From Saururus chinensis (lineage: Eukaryota > Streptophyta > Magnoliopsida > Piperales > Saururaceae): a stretch of DNA of 64,000 bases. Each line of letters opens with the position of its first letter. Within the stretch, counting starts at the first letter, position 1. The notes below the pieces were generated by a model. The model was not told where the DNA came from. It saw nothing but the letters and a program-made list of their open reading frames with translations, and did not search any database. The stretch covers positions 12,084,501-12,148,500 of the forward strand of contig CP141146.1 of the NCBI GenBank assembly GCA_035235625.1, written 5' to 3'. Made by a program: the position numbers and the translations under genes. Of the stretch, positions 1 to 10,704 are shown one piece after another.

Positions 1-590
1 ACTCTTGGATATAACCGTAGTCTTAGTGAACCTTGTGTTTTTACTTTTCTTTGGTCTGAATGTGACTATGAAAAGATATATTCAAAAGTAAGATTGACTT
101 GACTTTATTTATGTTTTATTATTTTATCCATTATTATTGTTATGTTTTAGCTACCCTACTAGGTATATTCATATACTTAGCATCCTTTATGATGCAGGTG
201 TTGCATGTAGAGATCATTTACCACGGTTAGGCAAGCTTGAGTATGGACTTTTTTGCTGCATAGGTTTTTCATTTTTTTCTGTTAAGAATGTTTTGTTGGC
301 ACGTAAGTGTATTATTTATTTATATTATTAATCAAAATTGTAGATTGACAGACAAGTGCCCAACATATGGTTCTATGGTTCCTTTATTTTAATTAGATAT
401 TTAGTTATGTAAATATTATATTATTCACATGCATTGGATTGTGAAAACGAATAATTATGCTCCCAAATAATTTTCAATGATTATTACCAATGTCCAATGC
501 CTTTATTATTCTATTGTATTAAATTTAATATTTCAACAAATTGTTTTAGAAGAAAAAATAAATTTGTACATGTAAATTTGGTAGACTAGA
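1..590. repeat. 3' part of a gypsy-type LTR (X block, copy 1)
   Basis: Bases 1-590 run almost base for base with 60998-61579, which is the right-hand part of the solo LTR at 59406-61592. A third, more diverged copy lies at about 35540-36138. Copy 1 loses the LTR end: its sequence jumps from the position matching 61579 to the position matching about 61897, a deletion of roughly 320 bp. No ORF here is conserved between copies. Confidence 0.7.
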
Positions 591-1439
591 TATTGTTACC
601 GTGTCAGCATTAAATACTATGTAAATATATTAGGGGCATGAGTAAGAAATGGGGTCAAATTCTATGTGCTAGCAAATGGTGCACCAGAAGTTACTTGGTG
701 CTTGGATGGCCAATTAACTAGCTCTTTGCATGAAGTTGCATCGTAGATACAGGATTCGGACGTGAAGATTCCAGTTTTGAAAAAGTTGAAACGCGGGGAA
801 GAAGTTCAGCGTTTCCAAAAGAGAAGAATCCCTTGCTTACGAATTCGGTCAATCCTCGCTTAGGAATGGTTCAGGCTATTTCTGTTGGACACGGATAACA
901 TGTAGTGATGGACACGGAAGACTTGTTGAGTTTTTACGGTCTCCAGAACCTTATCTGGTTTGGAAGAGAACCTTATCTGGTTTGGAAGAAATGAATATTT
1001 TAATAAAAAGCAATCTCGTAGGACAAATTGCTCACCAAATCCTTATCTGGTTTTGACTCATTGGAAACATTATCCATATCATTTTCTTTTAGGATTTATC
1101 ATTATTATTAGTACTGGTGAAATGTTTAAAGCTTTTGGTAAAATCACAATTAGACTTTGAGCACCTTAACTAGAAAAAATAGACTTAGACCACATGAACA
1201 AGCATACACGAGTGGCAAAAAAAGTTGGACTGCCCCTCCCTTTCTATTTCTTCATTATCCACCAACAACTCCTCTCCTACTTTTTTTACTGGCTTTTCCT
1301 CATAAACCTCAGTTTTTTTTGCCCATGTAGCCAAAGAGGAGGAGGAGGTAGTAATGGAAAAGGAGAAGGAGAAAAATGATAAGTTGGAAGGATGTATGGC
1401 CAATTAGAAAAAAGGATAAAGAGTAGGAGGAGGAGACTA
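591..1439. repeat. X-block body, non-coding duplicated segment
   Basis: This matches 61900-62750 closely and 36420-37430 more distantly. A 61-codon ORF is open in the right-hand copy (62079-62264). Here it is frameshifted by one extra A near 820, and in the middle copy it is degraded, so I do not call a gene. The segment contains a short direct repeat of 'ccttatctggtttggaaga' (about 951-990). Confidence 0.6.
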
Positions 1440-2640
1440 TAAGTTCTAGCTTCAATCTTTGAGCATAAACTTTTTTCTATAATAGAAATAAGTAAATATT
1501 ATCACAAAATGTACCCACGATGTATTAATTAATCAAACTACAAGTATTTAATCTACATATGAATACACAATAATTTAATATAAAAAACCTAAACTCAAGT
1601 AAAAAATTATAACTATTCTAAATAAATTAAATTAATGCACTACTAGCAAGCAAAATGATTACATTGACATAAATAAATCACCAATCTTTGTTTTGACTTT
1701 AACACAAATTTATTTTGTTTAGACTTTTACAAATTCTTATTATTATTGGCCTTCAAGTCTTTTCTCCCAATCACTTAAAAACTTTTCTTCCTCCTTAAGT
1801 TGTCATTGTCTTCTTCTAGCTAACTAACCTTAAATAAGTTTTTCTTGTTATATTAAGTTTGACCTCTTAGAATCTTCAATCTCCCATTAAAGATTTACTG
1901 CAACTCCTCTTTAAAATTTTTGTGTGAAATTTCTTCTCGCTGGTGAAATAGCTTCATGAATTTACTATTAATCTTAAACTCAAAGTTTCATGTGAATTCT
2001 CTTTGAAAAATAATATGCAAAAAGTAGAAACTCTTCTTCTCTAATTTTCTATTAATTTTTCTCTCAAAATTCATATCTCTTACATAGTTTTTCAAACCGA
2101 TTTAGATCTTCACCTTCAACAGGGAAAAAAGTTTAATTTGAAATGGCTTAATTCGGGTTACTAGACCTACAAGCGATCGATCGTTCATTGTTTGCTTAAC
2201 ATACGATACTTTAAGCGATTAATCGATTTACAAAGTAATCAATCGATAACTCTTGGATTCGTTTTACATAGGGTGAAATTGTGTCGATTGATCATTCCAT
2301 CCAACATTACTTCAAGCGATCAATCGTTATGTCAGTTCAATTACTATTTTTTCATTTTTACCCTAAAACATCTTAAAACCCCTAAAATTACTTCTGGAAC
2401 TTCTCTAAGTTATTTTGGTATGCGAATGTAATTTGAATAAGCTTAATAAACCTTCAATATTCTTCACTCTTCTATTTTGAGTTATAAGAGCACTCCTTCT
2501 TCTAATTTTCAAGTCTTTAAATTCCAAATCTGACTTAACCATAACTAAATTTAATAAGATTTTAAGACTAAGTGCATACCTAAGGTTTTTTACATAATTT
2601 TAACAAAAAAATTAGCCAATAAACATCATATGACTCATGT
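1440..2640 (-). repeat. Copia-type LTR-like sequence, copy 1
   Basis: This is homologous to 49950-51165 and 62740-63920 in the same orientation, and to 57190-58480 in the opposite one. On the minus strand it ends in the conserved Copia LTR arrangement: a 'GGTTTTT(A)CC' block, then a 'GGGTTT..CCACA/GTAAA' block. It also carries repeated cgatcgatcg / aatcgat motifs (2173-2340). No gag or pol adjoins it, so it is probably a solo or truncated LTR. Confidence 0.55.
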
Positions 2641-4792
2641 TTTTACAAGGTAATCCAATCTTTTTGTGGCACTCATGTGGGCTTACTCACGTTTCCAAGT
2701 CTACTTATGTCATTTTACAAAAGCTTCACACATTTTGCTCAATACGCTAAACCTTAGGTTTATTTGTAATACCCGTAATTTTATAAGACAATTTATGGAT
2801 TTTAAGCCCCAAATTAGGAAGTTTGTTATAGTATTTTGGGTTATAGAGTATGCATGCAAAGACATGTAACGAGTTCATGAACACAAGAAACGTATGTCAA
2901 GAGTGAAGGTTACAACATTGGGAAGCATAAATTATAAGCAACCATACTTAGAAAAAAATGCGGGAAAACATATCAATATGTGATTTCATTAATGGAGCTC
3001 ATTGAGAGAATTCTAACATTAGTAAGAATGCACAAAACTGAGTTTAATTAAAAGAGAAAGCTATTCGTGTTTGAAGTTCTTTGAGGAATCTGTATATATG
3101 CTCTTCAACCTATCAAGGAGCCCATCAATAGAACTGCCACATGGAGGTTTCTTCAAATTTGACACCCAACCAGGTAATATGTCGATCTTTTTGTGCATAG
3201 TGTCCACCTATTAAAGTTGGAACCATAGGGCGTCCTCATTCAATTCGAACTAAGAAATACTCCATCCGTCCTATATCAATAGCTATATTTGAAAAAATAA
3301 TAATTTTTATTGAATGATAAAACTCACATCAAAGAGAAAGGAAAATAAGGTTACCATTTTATTTTTTTGGGAATTCAGACACTTACTTGACATTTGAAAA
3401 CATTAAAATAATTTTACTATTTTTTAAGTTTAAAACTATTTTTTTCCCTGGAGTCACTATACTATAGACATAAGATTTGTCGATGAACTCTAGAAAATAC
3501 TATCGACATGAGTCTTACCAGCGAACTGGCGGCATATTTTGGAAAACAGTGTTAACTTGTCCAACAATGTATTGGCTACGTACACAGGCAATTATGTTGA
3601 AAAAATTAAAATGCACGCTTTCCTCTTATCACTTATTCCTCAAATCCTTTGAAAGTGCAATAGAGGCCAAAGAAGTGGAAATTAGCTGATTTGGGGATCA
3701 TCGAAGAAAGAAGAAATTGAAAGAAGAAGCCAACTGTGAAAGCGCAAATGCAAGGAATCCTTGGAAAGGTAGGATTGTTTGTCCTCCACAATAAGTAAAA
3801 GATGTGAACATGTTGAACTAGAAAAATAATTGATTCTAACTTTTATATGTATTATTTGATTAAGTTTTTTATGTATGATTGTCATTGGGCGACAAACATG
3901 AAAGCCAATGATGATGCATATGCTTGGGTACTTTTAACACAAAGAAAAACATAGACTAAGAGTGATTTGTAGAAGGGAATATAACTAATATTTCGTGTGA
4001 AGATAATGATTAGAAATAAAAATCATGTTGCAATTCATGAGAGTTGTGAGGGCCGGGCCAAAGTGTACCCTAGATTTATACTATGCAATAATGACATATA
4101 AGGGAATTTATGGCCTCCAGAGGGTAATTGCCTTTGCCTCCTTATGCAAATGACTTAGAGTCTTTATTTACAAAAAATCACAGCATAATGTGATTAATTT
4201 GGTATTCTAAACAATTCTGGCAGGCTGAGAATTGCCGCCCCTTTGAGTCCATAAGACTTTATGGGATTCTAACTTTATTACATGGATAGGGCGGATCTAG
4301 GATTTAGTAAAGTTTTACTTGAGGTTGGGTTTGGAATAAAGAATTTTAAAGTGAATCTCTGTGTATTGTTACCTAATGTGTTGAGTTTTCCTATCTACCA
4401 AATATATGATAATTGTAACAACCAGAGATTTTTAATTTCTTTTTCCCAAACCTAAATTCATATCTCCATTCTCCATTGCTTATTAGGTTGTTGGCATCAT
4501 CGCGTTCCCATCAGCCCACTGCCTTACCACGAACAAGATTATTTTCCTCTTGGAACCTAATGTTCAATTGATCAAGAACATAAAACTCCCTCCATTCTAA
4601 ATTAATACCTCTATTTAATTTTTAAAAATAAATATATTTTAATTACTTTTTTAAAATTAAATATAGTAATTAATATGGGCCAAGGGAATACTAATTTCAT
4701 AGGTTACAAGTAGTATGATCATTCATGAAGTTGCCCATAAATAACTCCTTTTCCAAATGCGTTTTTTGCTGGTAAAAATTTATTTGCGTAAA
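2641..4792. other. Y block, non-coding segmental duplicate (copy 1)
   Basis: The part from about 2780 onward matches 37436-37710 plus 39466-42560 (copy 3). From about 3470 it matches 22230-23340 (copy 2). No long ORF is conserved between copies. It contains a degenerate MITE-like stretch starting near 3248 ('ctccatccgtcctatatc') and the Stowaway-like MITE at 4587-4690. Confidence 0.55.
4587..4690. mobile_element. Stowaway-like MITE (Y block copy 1)
   Basis: A ~105-bp AT-rich element starting CTCCCTCCATTCTAAATTAA and ending in an inverted, partly decayed copy of the same sequence. Orthologous insertions sit at 23131-23236 and 42365-42456. The copy at 23131 still shows CTCCC...GGGAG ends flanked by TA, as expected for Stowaway (Tc1/Mariner) MITEs. 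The insertion therefore predates the duplication. Confidence 0.6.
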
Positions 4793-5299
4793 TTCTTATA
4801 TGAACACGGCCATTCAGACCCCAATTTTTTTTCATCCATCCCATAAACAAACAAAAAAATTGTATCTTTTTTTTTTACTTTTTTCTCCCCTATCTCTCCC
4901 ATCCCTTTTGCCTATACTTCCCCCAAAACATAAACCCTACCCTTTTTACCTTCTCCTCCAGTACTAACTTTGGCGGCTGTCGGCACCAACTCTGGTGGCT
5001 GTCGGTCAGATCTGGCCACGGCCAGGCAGCTTGTGCCGCGGCCAGCCAGATTTGACTGGCCATAGTGGCCACGACCAGTGCGCGGCTATGACTAACATGC
5101 GCAGCCACGACAACAAGAAAAAGTCGCCAGCGTTGATGCGGATGCCGGAGAAGTAAAAGGAAGGGGAAGAAGGGAAATAAGAAGAAAGAAATTGTTGTAA
5201 AAATGGTAGATGTGCGAGATTTTAATAAAAAATAGTAGGGTAAAAAAGTAATATAGGATATTGGAAAAAAAGAAGGGTATAGCAACGTTCTTCTTATAT
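4793..5299. mobile_element. Mutator-like non-autonomous element with 9-bp TSD
   Basis: The element proper is 4802-5290 (489 bp), flanked by direct repeats TTCTTATAT at 4793-4801 and 5291-5299. Its termini are inverted: the left end is GAACACGGCCATTCAGACCC and the right end, reverse-complemented, starts GAACGTTGCTATACCCTTC. The empty site survives in copy 2 near 23335 ('aaattctaatatttggtac'). The 9-bp duplication fits Mutator elements. The GC-rich core (4970-5140) repeats 'ggcca' motifs and codes for nothing I recognise. The element at 7025-7674 is a relative. Confidence 0.7.
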
Positions 5300-5503
5300 T
5301 TGGCACTCCTTGGTATTGTTGGATGTACCACGGGCAGCAAGGAGATGAGGTCAGTTAGGGATGAACAACTCATACCATGTTGATTTCTTTGTAAAGATGA
5401 TATATAAACATTTAAAAATACATTTAGAAAGAGAAAATAATTTGAAAAATGTAAAATTTACATTTATAATTTTCAGAACCTCCCAATTTCCATGTTGAAT
5501 GCA

Positions 5504-6049
5504 TCAATATGTATATGACACTGGAACACCAATCACTAATGCACCGCCATCATTCCTTCCAGCGGCTGGCATCCTTGTCGGCATCGGAATCTGCTTTGAC
5601 ACCGGCGTCGGCATCACCCACGGCTGCCCGGAATAAGTACGACCCACCATCTTGACGGCCAGGTTGACAATCCCGTTCCTCTCCCCGTCACGCTCCCTGA
5701 GACGGTAACTCAGGTAGTGGATGAGGTGGGCGGGCACGTAGTCGGCCAGAACGTCAGACATCGGGACACTCGCCACCCCGATCAACCTGCCCCTGGAACC
5801 TGACTTACAGCGCACCTCCACGGCCAAGGAGGGTAAGGAGGAGGAGGATGCCGACGACGCCTGCAGCGGGAGATGCAACGTCTCGTTCCAACGCGGGTAG
5901 CTGCCACCGTCTCGATCAACGCTCGTCGACCTGACATCGGTTGCGCCCATGCGGACGACGGCGTAGGCGTTCTTAGAGACAGAGCGGCCACCTATACGGA
6001 GGTCCTCGGCGGAAAGCACGGTGACTTCCAAGTACTGCGTATTCTCCAT
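5504..6049 (-). CDS. C2-domain protein, BON1-associated-protein (BAP)-like, copy 1
   Basis: This intronless ORF of 181 codons starts at ATG 6049, a start shared by all three copies. It encodes one C2 domain (about residues 5-120; motifs YLEVTVLSAEDL, KNAYAVVRMG, YPRWNETLHLPL, RLIGVASVPMSDVL) followed by a Pro/Met-rich tail. Small single-C2 plant proteins of this layout include BAP1/BAP2 and SRC2, which bind membranes and, for BAP, partner copine (BON1) proteins in defence and cell-death control; that role is inferred. Most aspartates of a canonical calcium-binding C2 are absent, for example CKSGSRGRLIG in the third loop. The tail lacks about seven residues (around VAPRVF) present in the copies at 23620 and 42818. 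The gene is GC-rich against AT-rich flanks. Expression is unknown. Confidence 0.8.
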   Translation of the reverse strand: MENTQYLEVTVLSAEDLRIGGRSVSKNAYAVVRMGATDVRSTSVDRDGGSYPRWNETLHLPLQASSASSSSLPSLAVEVRCKSGSRGRLIGVASVPMSDVLADYVPAHLIHYLSYRLRERDGERNGIVNLAVKMVGRTYSGQPWVMPTPVSKQIPMPTRMPAAGRNDGGALVIGVPVSYTY

Positions 6050-7015
6050 CTTCTTCCCGATGATTGCCTCAAAAACGTTTGGCAGAGTGGTTCAATGGAG
6101 TACATGGGGTGCTGGTTATGGTATTTGTATTAGTTTCGCCTGCCGCTGTTTCCCTGAAAGGGCTAGAAGGAAGACGAAAGTGCTTGCGTCAAAGTTGATA
6201 ACTGCCTGCCCGGCCCCAGGGAAGGAAGGAGTACAGTAACCTGCCGGCAGTGACGGGACGGGACGGGACGGTACGCGGGGGAGACTAGAAAGAAGATGAA
6301 ACTTCATATTACTATTTAAAAAGCAACTCTATATTCATGTGTGCTTATATTTGCACAGTTGACTAATATCCTTTAACTTGTCCTGCCCTGCTGCCCATAA
6401 TCCATAATAAAAAGTTATTAGGTGCAGATAGAGCACCAACCTGGCCGGTAGCACAAACCAGAAAAGAATAATACTTTGAGGACGTGAAGATTTATACGCC
6501 AAAACACTATTTCATCACCTTCATAAGAATCTTCACGTCAGAATAGCGTTACTCACCAGAAAATTTGAATATCATGATAATTTGTAACATATCTATTTTG
6601 ACAGAGTCAAGGGAATAGGGTATAAACATATTATTTTATGATTGGTACCAAGCACCATGAATATGCCATATATGTATACCTTATCTACACCTTAATATTC
6701 TCTTCAAAAAATAGACATTAATCAACAATGTCACGGGCACGAGGCTTTACGTAATGACATGGGTGATGTATTGAGCGTTCCGTCCTACGCAGGAGCATTG
6801 CCATATGTAGACCAACAAGTAATCACCTTAAAGAACAACATATGGCAGGCTCAATAATGTGTGGAGAAGATACTTAAGAAACAACCAAACAAGATGAGAT
6901 ACTTGAGGGGCTAGTTCAACCTCTATCTAAAAAAACCAAAAGGTATGCATAGACTCTTTACTATTAATTGTTAATCGGTCAGCCTAGATGAAATTGACAA
7001 TATGTATCCCATGGT
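6050..7015. other. Upstream flank of C2 copy 1 and V block
   Basis: About 270 bp upstream of the C2 start (6050-6310) is conserved with 24187-24460 and partly with 43383-43560, and is the likely promoter region. I see no clear TATA box. A short (GGGAC)n run lies at about 6251-6272. The V fragment at about 6755-6890 matches 26620-26830 and 44625-44890. The remainder is AT-rich with no recognisable gene. Confidence 0.5.
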
Positions 7016-7683
7016 ATACGTTTAGAACAATACTATTTAACCCCCTCTTTTTATCCAGTGTCCCCCAAAAAAATGTAAAAAGTGGTTTTTTTTTACTTTA
7101 TTCGCCTATGTTTTCTCCCTCATTTTGCTCTTCCTTCCCCCACTACATTGAACTCCATTTTTTTTCTTCTCTCTTTCCTTTTTTTTCCAGCGACTTCATC
7201 TTTGATGACACACCGAACAGCTAGTTTGATGGCCAGCGACTTGAGGCTACGACCAGATCTAGCCGTGGCCGCACAAGCAATCGGCTAGCGGCCAGAGGCC
7301 ACTGCCAGATCTGGCTCTGCCGCCGGATGCTTGAGCAGTAGGATCTGGCCGTGGCCGTCAAATGCTCGAGTAACTGGCCGTTAGAGCAGCTGGCCAGATG
7401 GCTCTAATGGCCACCTAGCTGCTCCAGCGGCCACAACCAGATCTGGTCATGGTCTCCGATTGTACAAGTAGCTGGCTAACGGATCTGGCCGGTGATGGTT
7501 AGTGTGGCCACTCATTGTGGATGTCGTCGGCGTTAGCGCCGCTGACAGAGAAGAAAGTAGGAAAGAAGAAAAGTGAGGTAAAAAGGGGGATATGAGAAAT
7601 TTTAATGAAAGTTGGTAGGGTAAAAAAGAAATGAGGGACACTGGGAAAAAAGTGGGGTTTGAATAGCCACATTCATACGTTTA
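7016..7683. mobile_element. Mutator-like non-autonomous element with perfect 9-bp TSD
   Basis: The element is 7025-7674 (650 bp), between direct repeats ATACGTTTA (7016-7024 and 7675-7683). The uninterrupted site is visible in unit 2 at about 26930 ('ggtatacgtttaatgtattc'). The terminal inverted repeats start GAACAATACTATTTAACCCC on the left and GAATGTGGCTATTCAAACCC on the right, and both continue into a shared 'CCAGTGTCCC' motif. The GC-rich interior (7220-7560) repeats 'agatctggc' and 'ggccgtggcc' words and shows no recognisable protein. Same family as 4802-5290. Confidence 0.75.
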
Positions 7684-8063
7684 ATGCCTTCAAAGACTTC
7701 AACGAATGATGATGGCTCCTCTAGAATGGCATAAAATGGAGGTACAAATTAATTTATAAAAGTAATTATTATGGTAGCAGATCAAGCCAATGTTGGATCT
7801 CTCTTCCGTTAAGAGGGTCCTCAAGTTAAATGACCGCATAGTATATGAAGGGTACACGACAAAATAAAAAACAAAACAAACCAACAAATTTCACATATCC
7901 TAAAATTATTTACAAGCTCAACCCTTATTTTACTTTCAAAAACTTTCATAACAATATTTTAAATTAACGATAGTCATTCTGAATTGAACCCTAATATATT
8001 TTATCTAAATAGATAAACTACCCTTCCCTTTGTATTCTTCCTCCTCTCTCCACCATGGCCACT
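7684..8063. other. Z block, non-coding duplicate interrupted by the chromovirus
   Basis: This matches 26945-27330, 30640-30890 and 45290-45580. It ends at 'ctccaccatggccac', where the chromovirus at 8064 interrupts it; its natural continuation resumes at 17649. No gene is seen. Confidence 0.6.
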
Positions 8064-8864
8064 ATCACAGGCGCAGAGCATTGCCTAGCGTCCACTCCCA
8101 TGATGGCCTGGTTGCAACGCACAGCCAACAGCCTACTCTCGCAACCTTCCCTCTCGTATGAGCAAAGAGAACAAGGAATTAGCCAGTAATGGCCTTCTCT
8201 GGTGCAAAGGGGCTCCGCCCAATGCTATGTAATCACTGTTCGTCGGTTACAATGGCAGGGAGAGGGCCGGGCTGACAAGCCAAGTCGCTGGCCAAAGTTC
8301 TCTCTAGTTCGTCTTCACAATTCTCTGTCAGCAATGGCCGCCCCATCCTCTCCCATATATAGACTCAGCCTTGGCTGGTCCGTGTCTCACTAGAATACAA
8401 CAACCCAACCCATGTATACAAAAGTCTCTCCCTGTCCCAAACTCTCCCAGCCCAAGTTCATCCCAGCCAAATCAGGAACTCAGCAAAGGAGTCTGTCTTC
8501 AGCTAGAAGTCCAGCACCCATCAGCTTCTAGAGTCCATCCGTCCAAGGAAACTTATGCATCATCTCCTATCCCGTCTAGAAGTCTAGCTGTGCTACATGA
8601 CTGTATCCTAGTGACCTTAGGAATCCGTCCTCAAGGAGTTGTGGTGCCCACTATGCCACTTAGAGTCCTGCCCGTGCAGGGACTCTACCTCAGCCTGCTC
8701 TGCAAGGCTAGTGCTCATCCGGAACCGCTCCAATGCTGCTCCCAACATCCGTCCGTGCCCAAAGGGCTGCCTAGGCTATTTGTCGCCAAGGCTAACTTGG
8801 ATGTCTGCTGCCAAGTATAGGGGTAGCCGCCCCCTTATCTATGCAAAAAGTGGAGGGGCTAACA
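8064..8864 (-). repeat. 3' LTR of the chromovirus
   Basis: It pairs with 16846-17648. In plus orientation it runs from TATCACAGGCGCAGAGC (a TG-to-TA change at the terminal dinucleotide) to ...GGAGGGGCTAACA, so on the minus strand it begins TGTTAGCCCC. A 'tatatagactcagcc' stretch near 8356 lies where an LTR could hold core promoter sequence, but on the plus strand, so its meaning is unclear. Confidence 0.9.
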
Positions 8865-8878
8865 GGCCTCCCCCAACC
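8865..8878 (-). other. Polypurine tract of the chromovirus
   Basis: Read on the minus strand, the bases just before the 3' LTR are TTGGGGGAGGCC. This purine-rich run lies where plus-strand DNA synthesis is primed in LTR elements. The TR-GAG element has GTGGGAGGCC in the same position. Confidence 0.7.
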
Positions 8879-8889
8879 AATCTGCTTGA

Positions 8890-10704
8890 CGCCCTCGTCG
8901 AGGCTAAGTAATCTCGAACCTTGTCTTCAAACTGCCATAATGCGATGTCTCGTTCCCAACTGTTCTCCGACTCCGAAAGACCCTTCTACTTAACCAAGTA
9001 GAAGATCCTCCTGTTCTTCTTACTCATTCTTTCGACCCTCCTATCAAGAATAACATCAACCTTCGTCTCAAAAGAGGTTTTTATCGTAGGCGGGGCTCTC
9101 TTCGAAGTACCTTTGCTGGAATCCTCTAAGTCTGAATGAAGCGACCTAAGGAAATTGACATGGAAAACAGGGTGAAGCTTGAAGTGTTCAGGTAACTCGA
9201 GTTGGTATGCTAGTTGACCAACTCGCCGCTTCACCTCAAAGGGTCCATCATACCGCTGTATCAATCGTTTGTGCACATCCTTCCTTCTCAGCTTTTTCCA
9301 GAGTTGGGGAATAAGTTTCAGCATAACCTTGTCCCCAACCTGAAACTCAAGAGGTCTTTGGTCTTGGTCCACATACTTCTTCATCCGCTTGACTACCTTG
9401 GCCAAGCAGTCTCGTGCCTCTTCCATCCTCTCAGTCCGCCCCCTAGCCAAGCGATAGGTAGCGGGACACTTGCCTCCTGTCCATTGCAAGGCCACATCTG
9501 CCGGCGTAAGAGGTTGCTAGCCCGCGGCCAACTCAAAGGGACTGCTACCTGTGGCTGAGCTCGTGTGTAGGTTATAGCAAAACTAGGCAACCTCCAGCAA
9601 GTCTACCCAATTTTTCTGGTTTGCTGTGACAAAGTGGCGTAGATACTCCTCCAATATACCATTCACCCACTCCGTCTGCCCATCCATTTGAGGGTGATTG
9701 TTGGTCGAAGAGTTAAGCTGAGTGCCTAACATCTCGAATAGCTGAGTCCAAAATCTACCCGTGAAGTGAGTGTCTTTGTCGCTGACAATGTCCGCAGGCA
9801 GTCCCTAATACTTGACAATGTTCTGGAAGAATAGGACTGCGGCCGTCTCAGCGCTGCAAGTCTTAGGGGCTGCAATGAAGGTCCCATACTTGGAGAAGCG
9901 GTCTACTACCACCATAATCGATCCAAATCCCTGCACAATTGGCAAAGCAGTTATAAAATCCATGGACAAGCTGATCCATGGTCGATCTGGAACGGGAAGG
10001 GGCTGCAACATGCCCACTTCCTTCTTCCTCTTTGTCTTGTCTTGCTGGCAAACCATACACGTTCTCACACAATGCTCAACATCTTCCAGCATCCGCGGCC
10101 AGAAGTAGTTCCGGGACAAGAGTGCATGAGTCCTTTCTTGCCCTGGATGACCTGCCCACGCAGAGTCATGGGTCTCTTTCAGCAATTGGCGCCTCAAACC
10201 ACCAACCAAGGGAATGTAGGGTCTTCCTCCTTTCGCATACAGCACCCCCTCCTCCAACCAGAATAGCCGTGTAGACCCATCCTTCACGGATTCGATCAAC
10301 CTTAGGCAGACTTGATCTTTCTCCGTGGCTTCTCGTATCTGCTCCAACATATCCCCTGCAATCTGCACCAATGCAGCCATTGTTGCTTCCGGGTCTGTTC
10401 GTCGGCTGAGTGCATCAGCCACAATGTTTGCCTTGCCCGGCTTATACTCCAACACGAAATCAAACTCAGCCAAGAATTCCTGCCAATGGGCCTGCTTAGG
10501 AGAAAGTTTCTTCTGCATGGTAAAGTAGCTTGTGGCTACATTGTTTATCTGGATAAGGAACTTCGCTCCCAGCTGGTAATGCCTCCAAGTTCTAAGGCAG
10601 TGGATGACCTCTGTCATCTCCTTCTCATGAACTGAATACTTCTGATCGGTTTCATTGAGCTTTCGGCTCTCATATGCAACAGGGTGATTGGATTGGATCA
10701 GCAC
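8890..10704 (-). pseudogene. Chromovirus pol 3' half: RNase H, integrase and chromodomain, broken
   Basis: Open stretches lie at 9805-10704 and 8986-9495. The first begins in RNase H (HPVAYESRKLNETDQKYS), but the usual TDN/TDH aspartate motif reads IQINN, so a catalytic Asp is lost. It continues with the integrase HHCC zinc finger (HDSAWAGHPGQER, then CVRTCMVCQQ) and the first catalytic Asp (SLSMDFITALP). The second Asp (SDKDTHFTGRFW) and the TDGQTE-type motif (MDGQTEWVN) follow at 9800-9660 after a stop. The second open stretch carries the integrase C-terminus (KLHPVFHVNFLR) and a chromodomain: YLVK, then TAG at 8986-8988 in place of the expected Trp, then KGLSESENSWER and LWQFEDKV to about 8905. 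The chromodomain places the element among the chromoviruses. Confidence 0.88.

Noticed and set aside
6075..6125. tRNA-like 'ggcagagtggttcaatggag' upstream of the C2 genes
   Set aside because: It resembles a tRNA 5' end and D-arm, but there is no T-arm (GGTTCGAATCC-like) or acceptor partner at the right distance, and the flank is simply conserved between copies.
5782..6133. Overlapping ORFs in other frames of the C2 genes
   Set aside because: They are frame shadows of the GC-rich C2 coding sequence and are not conserved independently between copies.
9214..10635. Plus-strand ORFs of up to 114 codons across the chromovirus pol
   Set aside because: Antisense to clearly recognisable RT, RNase H and integrase; no motif of their own.
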